Positions 28,278-36,583 of a DNA stretch of 64,000 nt are shown here, piece after piece (within the stretch, counting starts at the first letter, position 1; the number at the start of each line of letters is the position of its first letter). Source of the stretch: CBDFHV01 sp965247705. GTDB lineage: Bacteria; Pseudomonadota; Alphaproteobacteria; Rhodospirillales; CAMCUA01. Location of the stretch: NCBI GenBank assembly GCA_965247705.1, contig CBDFHV010000082.1:1-64000 (forward strand), read 5' to 3'. A program made the translations under genes and the position numbers. The notes below the pieces were generated by a model, which ran no database searches, was not told where the DNA came from, and saw only the letters and a program-made list of their open reading frames with translations.

Positions 28278-28618
28278 AAGAGGCGTCAGGGGCGGGGGTC
28301 CTGGGATTCCCGCGCCGGGCCGCCGAAGCGGCCACGCCTGACGCCTCTTGGAGCCGGCCAAAGCTCCGCGCCCGCGGCTGCACACTGTCGATATCGGCCT
28401 GGACCGCGTGTGCCCTGGGCAGAGAACGGCGCGGTCGACGATCCGCCGACGGGGTCGATCTGCCGCGGCGAGCCGCGGTCATCGAACCCCCAACCGACAC
28501 ACCGGTGGATGGCCCCGGGTGGTGTCTTCGGATCCCGCCATGGGCCGGCCCCAGGGAGGGTCGGCCCGGGCCCACTGGGAATCACCGGGGCGTCTTGCAA
28601 CCACACCCCGCGGTTCCC
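28278..28618. ncRNA. candidate structured RNA (nested hairpins), strand not decided
   Basis: A perfect 13-bp inverted repeat (28278-28290 with 28337-28349) encloses two further hairpins: 28291-28316 (8 bp, one mismatch) and 28318-28333 (GGCCGC-CGAA-GCGGCC), which together make a three-way junction. Downstream follow GGAGC/GCTCC (28350-28367), a bulged stem 28451-28459/28481-28490 enclosing CCGCGGC/GCCGCGG, a 10-bp stem 28542-28551/28558-28567, and a stem with internal loops 28577-28590/28606-28618. No conserved RNase P, tmRNA, 6S or SRP RNA motif was found on either strand. In GC-rich DNA chance hairpins are common, so this is a candidate only. Confidence 0.4.
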
Positions 28619-28956
28619 GGGCCGCGCGCGAACCGTTCACGCCTCGGTCGACGGCCCTGGGATCCACCACCGTCACCGTGAAGAGGCGCCGGATGAGATC
28701 ACAACGCTGCCGACCTTGGTATGTGGCGGTCGCCTTTCGGATACCGTCGCGAACATTGCGACGGACCCCCACGGCGTCAACCTGATTGGCCACCAAGGCC
28801 ATCCGTTCCGGTCCGACGCATCCGCGGTAGCAACGCCACCAAAACGCGACGCGCATCGACAGAAAACGCCGGAAGCACGCTGCCGCGTGCACTGGGAAGT
28901 GTCAAAAACATGATGCCGGGCCGCAAGACCAAAAATGTTCTCGGGAAGCAGATTTC

Positions 28957-29005
28957 TGTGCATAAGGGTTCACTGTTCTTCTTTTCCATTCACAGGTTTT
29001 CCACA
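28957..29005. promoter_or_regulatory. two opposed DnaA-box matches
   Basis: TGTGCATAA at 28957-28965 (minus-strand TTATGCACA) and TTTTCCACA at 28997-29005 both fit the DnaA-box consensus TTWTNCACA exactly. A 7/9 match lies between them at 28986-28994. The surrounding 80 bp are richer in A and T than the rest of the window. They may be a DnaA-regulated promoter or part of an origin; too few boxes are seen to call oriC. Confidence 0.35.
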
Positions 29006-29118
29006 CCCGGCGGGCGAATGGAGGGGGCACTCCGGCCAGGTGCCGGCGGCGGCGGGAAATTCAAGAAGCGGTGCAAGTGGTTACGCCGACTCCGTGGGCG
29101 CGGCGTTGGTGGTCCCCG

Positions 29119-29147
29119 TTGACAGTCCCGGGGTGAGGGGATAAACC
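29119..29147 (+). promoter_or_regulatory. candidate promoter of the sdh operon
   Basis: A perfect -35 box TTGACA (29119-29124) is followed 17 bp later by a weak -10 TAAACC (29142-29147). The sdhC ATG lies 39 bp further on. Assigned by eye. Confidence 0.4.
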
Positions 29148-29185
29148 GGAAGTCTTCTTTTAAGTCCTCGGCAGAGGCGTCTTCC

Positions 29186-29581
29186 ATGGCCCAGCCCGCG
29201 CGGCCCCTGTCGCCGCACATCATGATTTATCGTCCGCAAATGACTTCCGTGCTGTCGATCACCCATCGGTTGGCCGGCGTGGCATTGGCCGGGGGCGCGC
29301 TGGTGCTGGCCTATTGGCTCAGTTCGGCGGCCTACGGGCCCGAAGCCTTCGATCGGGCGCAAGGGTTCATCGGTTCGTGGTTCGGCCGTCTTCTGCTGTT
29401 CGGCTGGACTTTTTGCCTGTTCTTCCACCTCTGCAACGGTCTCCGCCACTTGGTGTGGGACGTCGGATCGGGTCTGGAGCTCTCCCAACTGAAGGTGTCC
29501 GGCTTGCTGGTGATCGGGGCGGCGTTGGTCCTGACGGTGGCCGTCTGGATCGCCGGCTACGCCGCCCGAGGAGCCATGTGA
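29186..29581 (+). CDS. sdhC: succinate dehydrogenase cytochrome b556 subunit
   Basis: This is a 131-residue membrane anchor with three helices. RPLSPHIMIYRPQMTSVLSITHR is the family signature, and the haem ligand histidine is expected in LFFHLCNGLRHLVWD. It is the first gene of sdhCDAB and shares one base with sdhD (TGATG). Confidence 0.95.
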   Translation: MAQPARPLSPHIMIYRPQMTSVLSITHRLAGVALAGGALVLAYWLSSAAYGPEAFDRAQGFIGSWFGRLLLFGWTFCLFFHLCNGLRHLVWDVGSGLELSQLKVSGLLVIGAALVLTVAVWIAGYAARGAM

Positions 29582-29961
29582 TGGACATGCGCACGCCGAT
29601 GAGCCGGGTCCGGGGCCTGGGCGCGGCCGGCGAAGGGGTCGGCCATTGGTGGGCGCAGCGGCTGACCTCCATTGCCCTCGTGCCCTTGGTGCTGTGGTTC
29701 GTTTACGCGGCCGTCGGCCTGGTCGGCGCGGATCACGCGGCGTTCAAGGCCTTCCTCGGCGAGCATGGCAATGCCCTTCTGATGGTGTTGTTCGTCGCCG
29801 TGATGTTTCACCACGCCCAGCAGGGCCTGCAAGTGGTGATCGAAGACTACGTTCACCACGAAGGGGCCAAGGTGGCCAGCCTCGTCGCCGTCAAGTTCCT
29901 GGCCGTGTTGTGCGCCGCCTCGGCGATCCTCGCCGTCCTCCGCGTCGCCTTCGGCGCCTGA
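29581..29961 (+). CDS. sdhD: succinate dehydrogenase hydrophobic membrane anchor subunit
   Basis: The 126-residue protein has three membrane helices. The WWAQRLTSIALVPL start and the FHHAQQGLQVVIEDYVH segment with the second haem-side histidine are typical. The start ATG 29581 overlaps the sdhC stop by one base. The frame is open further upstream inside sdhC, but that part is out of family. Confidence 0.94.
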   Translation: MDMRTPMSRVRGLGAAGEGVGHWWAQRLTSIALVPLVLWFVYAAVGLVGADHAAFKAFLGEHGNALLMVLFVAVMFHHAQQGLQVVIEDYVHHEGAKVASLVAVKFLAVLCAASAILAVLRVAFGA

Positions 29962-29988
29962 CTCGTCCGCCATGGGAACGGAAGCCTG

Positions 29989-31779
29989 ATGTCCGAGACC
30001 TATCCCATCACTGAACACCACCACGACGTGGTCGTGGTCGGCGCCGGCGGCGCCGGACTTCGGGCCGCCATGGGCTGCACGGCCGCGGGCCTGAAAACCG
30101 CCTGCATTACCAAGGTTTTCCCGACCCGCAGCCACACGGTGGCGGCCCAGGGCGGCATCGGGGCGGCGCTCGGCAACATGGAAGAGGACAACTGGCGGTG
30201 GCACATGTACGACACCGTCAAGGGCTCCGACTGGCTCGGTGACCAGGACGCCATCGAGTACATGTGCAAGCAAGGGCCCGAAGCCGTCTACGAATTGGAA
30301 AACTTCGGCGTCCCCTTCTCGCGCACCGCCGACGGGCGCATCTACCAGCGGCCCTTCGGCGGTCACATGAAGAACTTCGGCGAGGCTCCGGTGCAGCGCG
30401 CCTGCGCCGCCGCCGACCGCACCGGTCACGCCATCCTCCATACCCTCTATCAGCAGTCCTTGAAGCACGGCACCGACTTCTTCGTCGAGTATTTCGCCAT
30501 CGACTTGCTCATGGATTCGGACGGCGCCTGCCGGGGCGTGGTCGCCTGGTGCCTGGACGACGGATCGATTCACGTGTTCCGCGGCAACATGACCATCCTG
30601 GCCACCGGCGGCTACGGGCGATCCTATTTTTCATGCACTTCGGCCCATACCTGCACCGGGGACGGCAATGGCATGGTGGCCCGCGCCGGCCTTCCATTGC
30701 AGGACATGGAGTTCGTCCAGTTCCACCCCACCGGCATATACGGCTCCGGCTGCCTGATCACCGAAGGGGCCCGCGGCGAGGGAGCCTATCTGACCAATTC
30801 CGAAGGCGAGCGTTTCATGGAACGCCACGCGCCCTCGGCCAAGGACCTGGCATCCCGCGACGTGGTCAGCCGGGCGATGACCATCGAGATCCGCGAAGGC
30901 CATGGCGTCGGGGCCGACAAGGATCACATTTTCCTGCACCTGGAACACCTTGGCGAGGCGGTCCTGCACGAAAGGCTGCCCGGCATCACCGAGACGGCGC
31001 GCATCTTTGCCGGCGTCGAAGCCACCAAGGAGCCGATCCCGGTCCTGCCCACGGTGCACTACAACATGGGCGGCATCCCGACCAACCATCACGGCCAGGT
31101 CATGGCGCCCCGGGACGGCGATGTGGACGCCACGTGTCCCGGCCTGATGGCGGTTGGCGAGGCGGCCTGCGTCTCGGTCCATGGGGCCAATCGCCTGGGC
31201 AGCAACTCGCTCCTCGACTTGGTCGTGTTCGGCCGCGCGGCGGGAGTGCGCTGCGCCGAGGTGGTCGAGGCCGGGGCTTCCCACGCGCCGCTGCCCGGGG
31301 ACGTGGCGGACAAGGCGCTCGGCCGCCTCGACCGGTTGCGCAACGCGGCAGGGTCCCTGAAAACCGCTGAGATCCGCCTGGCCATGCAACGGACCATGCA
31401 GAGCAACGCCGCCGTCTTCCGCACCGCCGAGGTGCTGGACGAGGGCTGTCGAGAAATAGGTGGTGTGGCGGACTCCCTTGCCGACATTCAAGTCAACGAC
31501 CGGACGATGATCTGGAACTCGGACTTGGTCGAGGCCCTCGAGCTGGAGAATCTGATCGATTGCGCCGTGCCGACGATCCATTCGGCCCAGGCCCGCCAGG
31601 AAAGCCGCGGCGCGCACGCCCGCGAGGATTTCCCGGACCGGGACGACGACGGCTGGATGAAGCACTCCCTCGCCTGGGTGGACGAAAAGCGCAAGGTGCG
31701 CCTCGATTACCGTCCGGTCCACGCCTACACGCTGACCAACGAGATCGAATACATCGAGCCCAAGGCCCGGGTTTACTAG
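29989..31779 (+). CDS. sdhA: succinate dehydrogenase flavoprotein subunit
   Basis: This is the catalytic FAD subunit of TCA-cycle complex II. The 596 residues include GAGGAGLRAA, the covalent-FAD histidine in RSHTVAAQGGIG, the active-site HPTGIYGSG and the arginine/histidine capping motifs near GGIPTNHHGQV. The C-terminal DYRPVHAYTLTNEI is complete. It lies 27 bp after sdhD. Confidence 0.97.
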   Translation: MSETYPITEHHHDVVVVGAGGAGLRAAMGCTAAGLKTACITKVFPTRSHTVAAQGGIGAALGNMEEDNWRWHMYDTVKGSDWLGDQDAIEYMCKQGPEAVYELENFGVPFSRTADGRIYQRPFGGHMKNFGEAPVQRACAAADRTGHAILHTLYQQSLKHGTDFFVEYFAIDLLMDSDGACRGVVAWCLDDGSIHVFRGNMTILATGGYGRSYFSCTSAHTCTGDGNGMVARAGLPLQDMEFVQFHPTGIYGSGCLITEGARGEGAYLTNSEGERFMERHAPSAKDLASRDVVSRAMTIEIREGHGVGADKDHIFLHLEHLGEAVLHERLPGITETARIFAGVEATKEPIPVLPTVHYNMGGIPTNHHGQVMAPRDGDVDATCPGLMAVGEAACVSVHGANRLGSNSLLDLVVFGRAAGVRCAEVVEAGASHAPLPGDVADKALGRLDRLRNAAGSLKTAEIRLAMQRTMQSNAAVFRTAEVLDEGCREIGGVADSLADIQVNDRTMIWNSDLVEALELENLIDCAVPTIHSAQARQESRGAHAREDFPDRDDDGWMKHSLAWVDEKRKVRLDYRPVHAYTLTNEIEYIEPKARVY

Positions 31780-31801
31780 GCGTCCGGAGGGACTTTCGCC
31801 C

Positions 31802-32578
31802 ATGGTCGAGTTCACGCTACCCGCCAACTCCCAGGTCAAGCCGGGCCGAACCCACCCGGTAACGGCCGGCGCCAAGCGCCCCAAAAGGTTCGTCATCTAT
31901 CGCTTCGATCCGGAAAGTGGCGACAACCCGTACCTGGATACCTACGAGATCGATCTGGACGACTGCGGGCCGATGGTCCTGGACGCGATGATCAAGATCA
32001 AGAACGAGATCGACACCACCCTGACCTTCCGCCGCTCCTGCCGGGAGGGGGTCTGCGGCTCCTGCGCCTTCAACATCGACGGCACCAATACCCTGGCCTG
32101 CACCAAGCCCATCGCCGAGGTGAAGGGGGACGTGAAGATCTATCCGCTTCCCCACATGCCGGTGATCAAGGATCTGGTGGCCGATCTCAGCGTCCCCTAC
32201 GCCCAGTATGCCTCCATCGAGCCGTGGCTGAAATCGGACACCAAGCCGGCGGGGGGCGAACGCCTGCAAAGCCCCGAGGAACGGGCGAAGCTGGACGGCA
32301 TGTGGGAATGCATCCTGTGCTTCTGCTGCCAGACGAGCTGTCCCAGCTATTGGTGGAACGGCGACCGCTACCTGGGCCCGGCCGTCCTGCTGCAGTCTTA
32401 TCGCTGGATCGTCGACTCCCGGGACGAAGCGACGGGCGATCGCCTGGACTACGTGCAGGACCCCTTCCGGCTTTATCGTTGCCACACGATCATGAACTGT
32501 ACGAACACCTGCCCCAAGAACCTCAATCCGGGCAAGGCCATCGCCGAGATCAAGAAGGCGCAGCTGGAACGGCGTTAG
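31802..32578 (+). CDS. sdhB: succinate dehydrogenase iron-sulfur subunit
   Basis: The 258-residue protein binds three clusters: [2Fe-2S] with CREGVCGSCAFNIDG and a later cysteine, [4Fe-4S] with CILCFCCQTSC, and [3Fe-4S] with CHTIMNCTNTCP. It completes the sdhCDAB operon and is followed by a REP-like pair that may end the transcript. Confidence 0.97.
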   Translation: MVEFTLPANSQVKPGRTHPVTAGAKRPKRFVIYRFDPESGDNPYLDTYEIDLDDCGPMVLDAMIKIKNEIDTTLTFRRSCREGVCGSCAFNIDGTNTLACTKPIAEVKGDVKIYPLPHMPVIKDLVADLSVPYAQYASIEPWLKSDTKPAGGERLQSPEERAKLDGMWECILCFCCQTSCPSYWWNGDRYLGPAVLLQSYRWIVDSRDEATGDRLDYVQDPFRLYRCHTIMNCTNTCPKNLNPGKAIAEIKKAQLERR

Positions 32579-32623
32579 ACCATTGGGTTGCGGTTCGCCT
32601 ATCCATGGCCTTGGGTGCGTGAA

Positions 32624-32690
32624 GCGGGCCGGTCTCAGACCCGCCCCTACGAACAGTGCCGCGTAGGGGCGGGTCTCAGACCCGCCCGCC
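32624..32690. repeat. REP-like palindromic pair downstream of sdhB
   Basis: Unit 32624-32651 (core GGGCCGGTCTCAGACCCGCCC, tail CTACG) and unit 32661-32690 (tail GCGTAGGGG, core GGGCGGGTCTCAGACCCGCCC) face each other across 9 bp. They belong to the same family as the pair between folC and ftsY. Their location in the 210 bp gap after sdhB suits a terminator or mRNA 3'-end stabiliser. Confidence 0.85.
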
Positions 32691-32788
32691 CCAAGGCGCA
32701 AGCACAACCAGAACCGGACTGATGGGAGTCATGGAAACACCGCCAGTGTTCCGTGACGCCCACCCTTGCCAAGAAGACGGAATCCGAC

Positions 32789-33676
32789 ATGACCGATGAC
32801 AATCCTGACGCCCCAATCAAAGGCAATTCCGGCACCGCGGTGGATCAACCGCTGACCGACGACCGCTTCCGCTACGTGGTGTCCGACGGCATCGCCACCA
32901 TCACCATCGACCGGGCGGCGAAGCTGAACGCGCTGCTGCCGGACATGATCCTGGAATTCAGCGATATCCTGGAGCGGGCGCGACGCGACCAGGCGGTGCG
33001 CTGCGTGGTGATCCGGGGCGACGGCAAGAGCTTCTGCGCCGGCGACGATCTGCACCCGGAAGATCGCTTCAAATACGGCCCGCCGGACATGCACACGCGC
33101 TTGAAGATGGGCTATCCGCGTTTGGTCAACGATATTCTGCAGTTGCGGAAACCGGTGGTGGCCATGGTGCGGGGCTATGCGGTGGGGGCGGGGTTCGACC
33201 TGGCGTTGGCGTGCGACTTCCGGATCGCGTCGACGACCACCAAGATGGCGGCGATCTTCATCCGCCGCGGCCTCGGCGGCGGCTGTGCCTACCTGCTGCC
33301 CCGCTACGTGGGGTTCGGCAAGGCGACGGAGCTGCTGCTGCTGGGGGAGATGATCGACGCCGAGGAGGCCCTGCGCCTGGGCCTGCTGACCCGCATGGTG
33401 CCCGACGAGGATCTGGAGGCGGAGACCGCCGCCTTCGCCGGCCGCCTCGCCAAGGCGGCCACCCAGGCCATCGGCGCGGTCAAGAATGCCCGCAACCAGG
33501 GCCTCGGCTGCGATCCGGTCAAGGGGCTGGAGTGGCAGATCCAGTGCAACACCGAACTGATGTTCCACCGCGACGCCCGCGAAGGCCCCCGCGCCTTCCT
33601 GGAGCGTCGGGAACCCAACTTTACCGGCGCGTGGATCGACCTCCAATACGACGACGTCGACCCCGACTACCGGTAA
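32789..33676 (+). CDS. crotonase-fold (enoyl-CoA hydratase/isomerase family) protein, copy 1
   Basis: This is a 295-residue member of the crotonase superfamily. Oxyanion-hole motifs are SFCAGDDL and GYAVGAGFDLA. The two glutamates of classical enoyl-CoA hydratase are not seen: the first position is Asp in AGFDL and the second falls at Ala in KMAAIF. Hydration may therefore not be the reaction, and isomerase, lyase or hydrolase chemistry is possible. ATG 32789 is preferred over GTG 32753. The middle 545 bp are about 99% identical to copy 2 at 35.7 kb. It is followed after 7 bp by a CoA-ligase pair. Confidence 0.82.
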   Translation: MTDDNPDAPIKGNSGTAVDQPLTDDRFRYVVSDGIATITIDRAAKLNALLPDMILEFSDILERARRDQAVRCVVIRGDGKSFCAGDDLHPEDRFKYGPPDMHTRLKMGYPRLVNDILQLRKPVVAMVRGYAVGAGFDLALACDFRIASTTTKMAAIFIRRGLGGGCAYLLPRYVGFGKATELLLLGEMIDAEEALRLGLLTRMVPDEDLEAETAAFAGRLAKAATQAIGAVKNARNQGLGCDPVKGLEWQIQCNTELMFHRDAREGPRAFLERREPNFTGAWIDLQYDDVDPDYR

Positions 33677-33683
33677 GAACCCC

Positions 33684-34805
33684 ATGATCCGTCTGCTGGA
33701 ACACGAGGGCAAGGCCCTGCTTGCCCGCCATGGCTTCGCCGTTCCCGAGGGCGCCCTCTACCCGGCCCCGCCACCGGGTCCGGGACCGTGGATGGTCAAG
33801 GCCCAGGTGCTGGCCGGCGGCCGTGGCAAGGCCGGCGGCATCCGCGAGGTCCACTCGACCGACGAAGTCGCTGCGGTCGCCGCCGCAATGAATGGGCTCA
33901 CCATCGGCGGCCAGGCGGTTCAAGCCGTCTATGTGGAGCACAAGCTGAACATCGCCCACGAGTTCTATCTGGCCGCCCAGGTGGACCGGGACCGGGGGCA
34001 GCCGGTGCTGCTGGCCTGCCGCGACGGGGGCGTGGACATCGAATCGGTCCCCCGCGACCGCATCGTCGCCTGCCCCGTCGACCCTTTGGTTGGGCTCGGC
34101 GACCACGCGGTGGGACGGATCGCCCGGGCCCTGGCCTTCGATGGTCTGGCGGCCGAGGTGATCGCCGAGGCGGCGCGGCGCATATACGCGATCCTGGTGG
34201 CCGAGGACGCGGAATTGGTGGAAATCAATCCCCTGGTGGTGGATGCAAACGGCCGGCTGTTAGCGGCCGACGCCAAGGTGATCCTGGACGAGGACGCGGC
34301 CTTCCGACATCCGGGCCGCAAGGCGATCCCCGACGGCACGCCCTTCGAGGAGGAGGCCCGCCGTTTGCAGGTGATGGGCGTCGAACTGGACGGCGACATC
34401 GCCGCCATGATGAACGGCGCCGGCATGACCATGGCGACCCTGGACCAGCTCGTCGCCATGGGCGGCCAGGTCCGCGCCCTGGTGGAGCTTCACGGCGTCA
34501 TGGGGCAGGGGCCGGATCACATCGCCCGTGTGTTGGCGCTGATGCTGTCCTTGGAGCCCAAGGTCCTGTTGATCAACATGTACTTCCAATTCCGCACCCT
34601 GGACACCATCGCCGATGGGGTGGTGAAGGCGGTGGAGGCCGTCTCAAGCGGTTCCCTGCCGCCCATCGTGTTGCGCCTGCGGGGCAACATGGAGGACGAC
34701 GCCCGGCGCATCCTGGAAGGGGTTCCCTGCTTCATCACCGGGAACTTCAAGGAGGCCTGCGCCAAGGCCATCGCGCTCTCCGGCCGTCCGGTCCGTCCGG
34801 TGTAG
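33684..34805 (+). CDS. succinate-CoA ligase beta-subunit homologue (ATP-grasp)
   Basis: This 373-residue protein has the ATP-grasp N-terminal signature EHEGKALLARHGFAVPEG, the nucleotide loop GGRGKAGG and the C-terminal CoA-ligase domain with MNGAGMTMATLDQ. It is shorter and more divergent than a standard SucC and sits with two crotonase genes rather than with mdh/sucAB. It is therefore probably a paralogue activating another carboxylic acid. The real substrate cannot be read from sequence. The partner subunit follows 11 bp later. Confidence 0.82.
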   Translation: MIRLLEHEGKALLARHGFAVPEGALYPAPPPGPGPWMVKAQVLAGGRGKAGGIREVHSTDEVAAVAAAMNGLTIGGQAVQAVYVEHKLNIAHEFYLAAQVDRDRGQPVLLACRDGGVDIESVPRDRIVACPVDPLVGLGDHAVGRIARALAFDGLAAEVIAEAARRIYAILVAEDAELVEINPLVVDANGRLLAADAKVILDEDAAFRHPGRKAIPDGTPFEEEARRLQVMGVELDGDIAAMMNGAGMTMATLDQLVAMGGQVRALVELHGVMGQGPDHIARVLALMLSLEPKVLLINMYFQFRTLDTIADGVVKAVEAVSSGSLPPIVLRLRGNMEDDARRILEGVPCFITGNFKEACAKAIALSGRPVRPV

Positions 34806-34816
34806 GCGCGCGGCCC

Positions 34817-35716
34817 GTGTCCGTTTTCCTCGACGAAACCTCGCGCATTCTGATTCAGGGCATCACCGGTGGCACCGGACGCGCCTATGCCGAACGCATG
34901 GTTGCCCACGGCACGCCCGTGGTGGGCGGCACGTCGCCGAAGAGGGCCGGGGAGACTGTCTGTGGGCTGCCCGTATTCGCCACCATGGCCGAGGCGGTGT
35001 CCGCCACCGGCGCCGACTGCGTGCTCAGCGCCGTCGGCAGGGCCAACGCTTTGGACGCCATGGACGAAGTGTTCGAGGCCGGCATCCGGCTGGCCGTACT
35101 CTATGCGGAGAACGTCCCCGTGCACGACGCCATGCGCATGTGCGCCCATGCGCGGGCCCGTGGCGCCACCCTGCTCGGCCCCAACTCGGCCGGCGTGATC
35201 AGTCCCGGCAAGGCCAACATCGCCGACATCCATGACCGAAGCGTGCGCCCCGGGCGTATCGGCATCGTCTCCAAGAGCGGCACCCTGACCTATGAAGTCT
35301 TCGACAGTCTCCATGATCATGGCTTTGGCGAAAGCTCCATCGTCTGCCTGGGCGGCGACCGGGTGGTGGGCACCACTTTCGTGGATGTCCTCCCCCTGTT
35401 CGAACAGGACTCGGAGACCGATGCCGTGGTCCTGGTGGGGGAGCCGGGAGGCGCCATGGAATACGCCGCCGCCGACGTCATCGCTACCATGAGCAAACCC
35501 ATCGTCGCCTACATCGCCGGCATCCAGGCACCGCCCGAGAAGCGCATGGGCCACGCCGGGGCGATCAGCGGCGCCGGCGCGGCGCGGACCACCGCCGCGG
35601 CCAAGCTCCGTGCGCTGGCCGATGCCGGCTGCGCGACCGTATCCATCGTCACCACGGTGGGGGCGGCGATGGCCAAAATGCTCGCCGCCCGGGAGCCGGG
35701 CAGGAAGGAGGGATAG
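34817..35716 (+). CDS. succinate-CoA ligase alpha-subunit homologue
   Basis: This 299-residue protein has the CoA-binding Rossmann N-terminus ILIQGITGGTGRAYAE and the active-site phosphohistidine motif GHAGAIS near residue 245. LGPNSAGVISPGKA replaces the canonical GPNCPGxI, so the cysteine is changed to serine. It starts at GTG 34817 just after the beta homologue. Together they should form an acid-CoA ligase. Confidence 0.82.
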   Translation: MSVFLDETSRILIQGITGGTGRAYAERMVAHGTPVVGGTSPKRAGETVCGLPVFATMAEAVSATGADCVLSAVGRANALDAMDEVFEAGIRLAVLYAENVPVHDAMRMCAHARARGATLLGPNSAGVISPGKANIADIHDRSVRPGRIGIVSKSGTLTYEVFDSLHDHGFGESSIVCLGGDRVVGTTFVDVLPLFEQDSETDAVVLVGEPGGAMEYAAADVIATMSKPIVAYIAGIQAPPEKRMGHAGAISGAGAARTTAAAKLRALADAGCATVSIVTTVGAAMAKMLAAREPGRKEG

Positions 35717-35720
35717 CGGC

Positions 35721-36545
35721 ATGACCGATGACCGTTTTCGCTACGCGGTGTCCGACGGCATCGCCACCATCACCATCGACCGGGCGGCGAAGCTGAACGC
35801 GCTGCTGCCGGACATGATCCTGGAATTCAGCGATATCCTGGAGCGGGCGCGACGCGACCAATCGGTGCGCTGCGTGGTGATCCGGGGCGACGGCAAGAGC
35901 TTCTGCGCCGGCGACGATCTGCACCCGGAAGATCGCTTCAAATACGGCCCGCCGGACATGCACGCGCGCTTGAAGATGGGCTATCCGCGTTTGGTCAACG
36001 ATATTCTGCAGTTGCGGAAACCGGTGGTGGCCATGGTGCGGGGCTATGCGGTGGGGGCGGGGTTCGACCTGGCGTTGGCGTGCGACTTCCGGATCGCGTC
36101 GACGACCACCAAGATGGCGGCGATCTTCATCCGCCGCGGCCTCGGCGGCGGCTGTGCCTACCTGCTGCCCCGCTACGTGGGGTTCGGCAAGGCGACGGAA
36201 CTGCTGCTGCTGGGGGAGATGATCGACGCCGAGGAGGCCCTGCGCCTGGGCCTGCTGACCCGCATGGTCCCCGACGAGGATCTGGAGGCGGAGACCGATG
36301 CCCTCGCCGGCCGCCTCGCCAAGGGTCCCACCCAGGCCTACGGCGCCATCAAGAATGCCCGCAACCAGGGCTTGGGCTGCGATCCGGTCAAGGGCCTCGA
36401 ATGGCTGGTCGTCGGCGAGGCGGAGAACATGTTCTTCAAGGACGCCCGCGAAGGCCCCCGCGCCTTCCTGGAGCGCCGCGAACCCCATTTCACCGGCGAA
36501 TGGATCGACCTCCAGTACGACGACGTCGATCCCGACTACCGATGA
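35721..36545 (+). CDS. crotonase-fold (enoyl-CoA hydratase/isomerase family) protein, copy 2
   Basis: This 274-residue paralogue of the 32.8 kb gene starts at ATG 35721 behind GGAGGGATAG and 4 bp after the alpha-ligase gene. It lacks the 21-residue N-terminal extension of copy 1. Codons for about residues 11-192 are almost identical to copy 1, while the C-terminal part differs at many positions (for example VGEAENMFFKD against QCNTELMFHRD). It has the same oxyanion-hole motifs and the same absent catalytic glutamates. It may act on a related CoA ester. Confidence 0.82.
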   Translation: MTDDRFRYAVSDGIATITIDRAAKLNALLPDMILEFSDILERARRDQSVRCVVIRGDGKSFCAGDDLHPEDRFKYGPPDMHARLKMGYPRLVNDILQLRKPVVAMVRGYAVGAGFDLALACDFRIASTTTKMAAIFIRRGLGGGCAYLLPRYVGFGKATELLLLGEMIDAEEALRLGLLTRMVPDEDLEAETDALAGRLAKGPTQAYGAIKNARNQGLGCDPVKGLEWLVVGEAENMFFKDAREGPRAFLERREPHFTGEWIDLQYDDVDPDYR

Positions 36546-36548
36546 GAG

Positions 36549-36578
36549 GCGGGCGGGTCTGAGACCCGCCCCTACGCA
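36549..36578. repeat. single REP-like palindromic unit
   Basis: One unit of the family (core GGGCGGGTCTGAGACCCGCCC, tail CTACGCA) lies directly after the crotonase gene. The facing partner found at other loci is missing. An IS begins 6 bp further on, so the partner may have been lost on insertion. Confidence 0.75.
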
Positions 36579-36583
36579 CCATG

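Larger units (their letters stand above)
28057..29185. other. 1.1 kb region without a convincing gene, between pdxY and sdhC
   Basis: Several ORFs of 90-210 codons exist on both strands, but all are arginine/glycine/proline-rich, lack ribosome sites and match no family I know. Within the region are the nested inverted repeats at 28278-28618, two DnaA-box matches at 28957-29005 and the sdh promoter candidate at 29119-29147. The part from 28057 to 28270 is less GC-rich and could hold promoters for pdxY and for a transcript entering the structured part. Confidence 0.6.

Noticed and set aside
28479..28892. 137-codon minus-strand ORF in the pdxY-sdhC gap
   Set aside because: No ribosome site and an arginine/glycine-rich translation without a known motif; it overlaps the inverted-repeat structures, so coding is less likely, though a search should confirm.
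28272..28913. 213-codon plus-strand ORF in the same gap
   Set aside because: Low-complexity R/P/G/H content, no start signal, and runs through the hairpins.
29186..32578. Possible replication-origin gene set around the DnaA boxes
   Set aside because: The adjacent genes are sdhCDAB and pdxY; no dnaA, dnaN, hemE or par genes are in the window, so an oriC call is not justified.
33788..35716. 642-codon ORF spanning both CoA-ligase genes
   Set aside because: Only the part from 34817 (GTG) matches the ligase alpha subunit; the upstream part is an out-of-frame reading of the beta-subunit gene.
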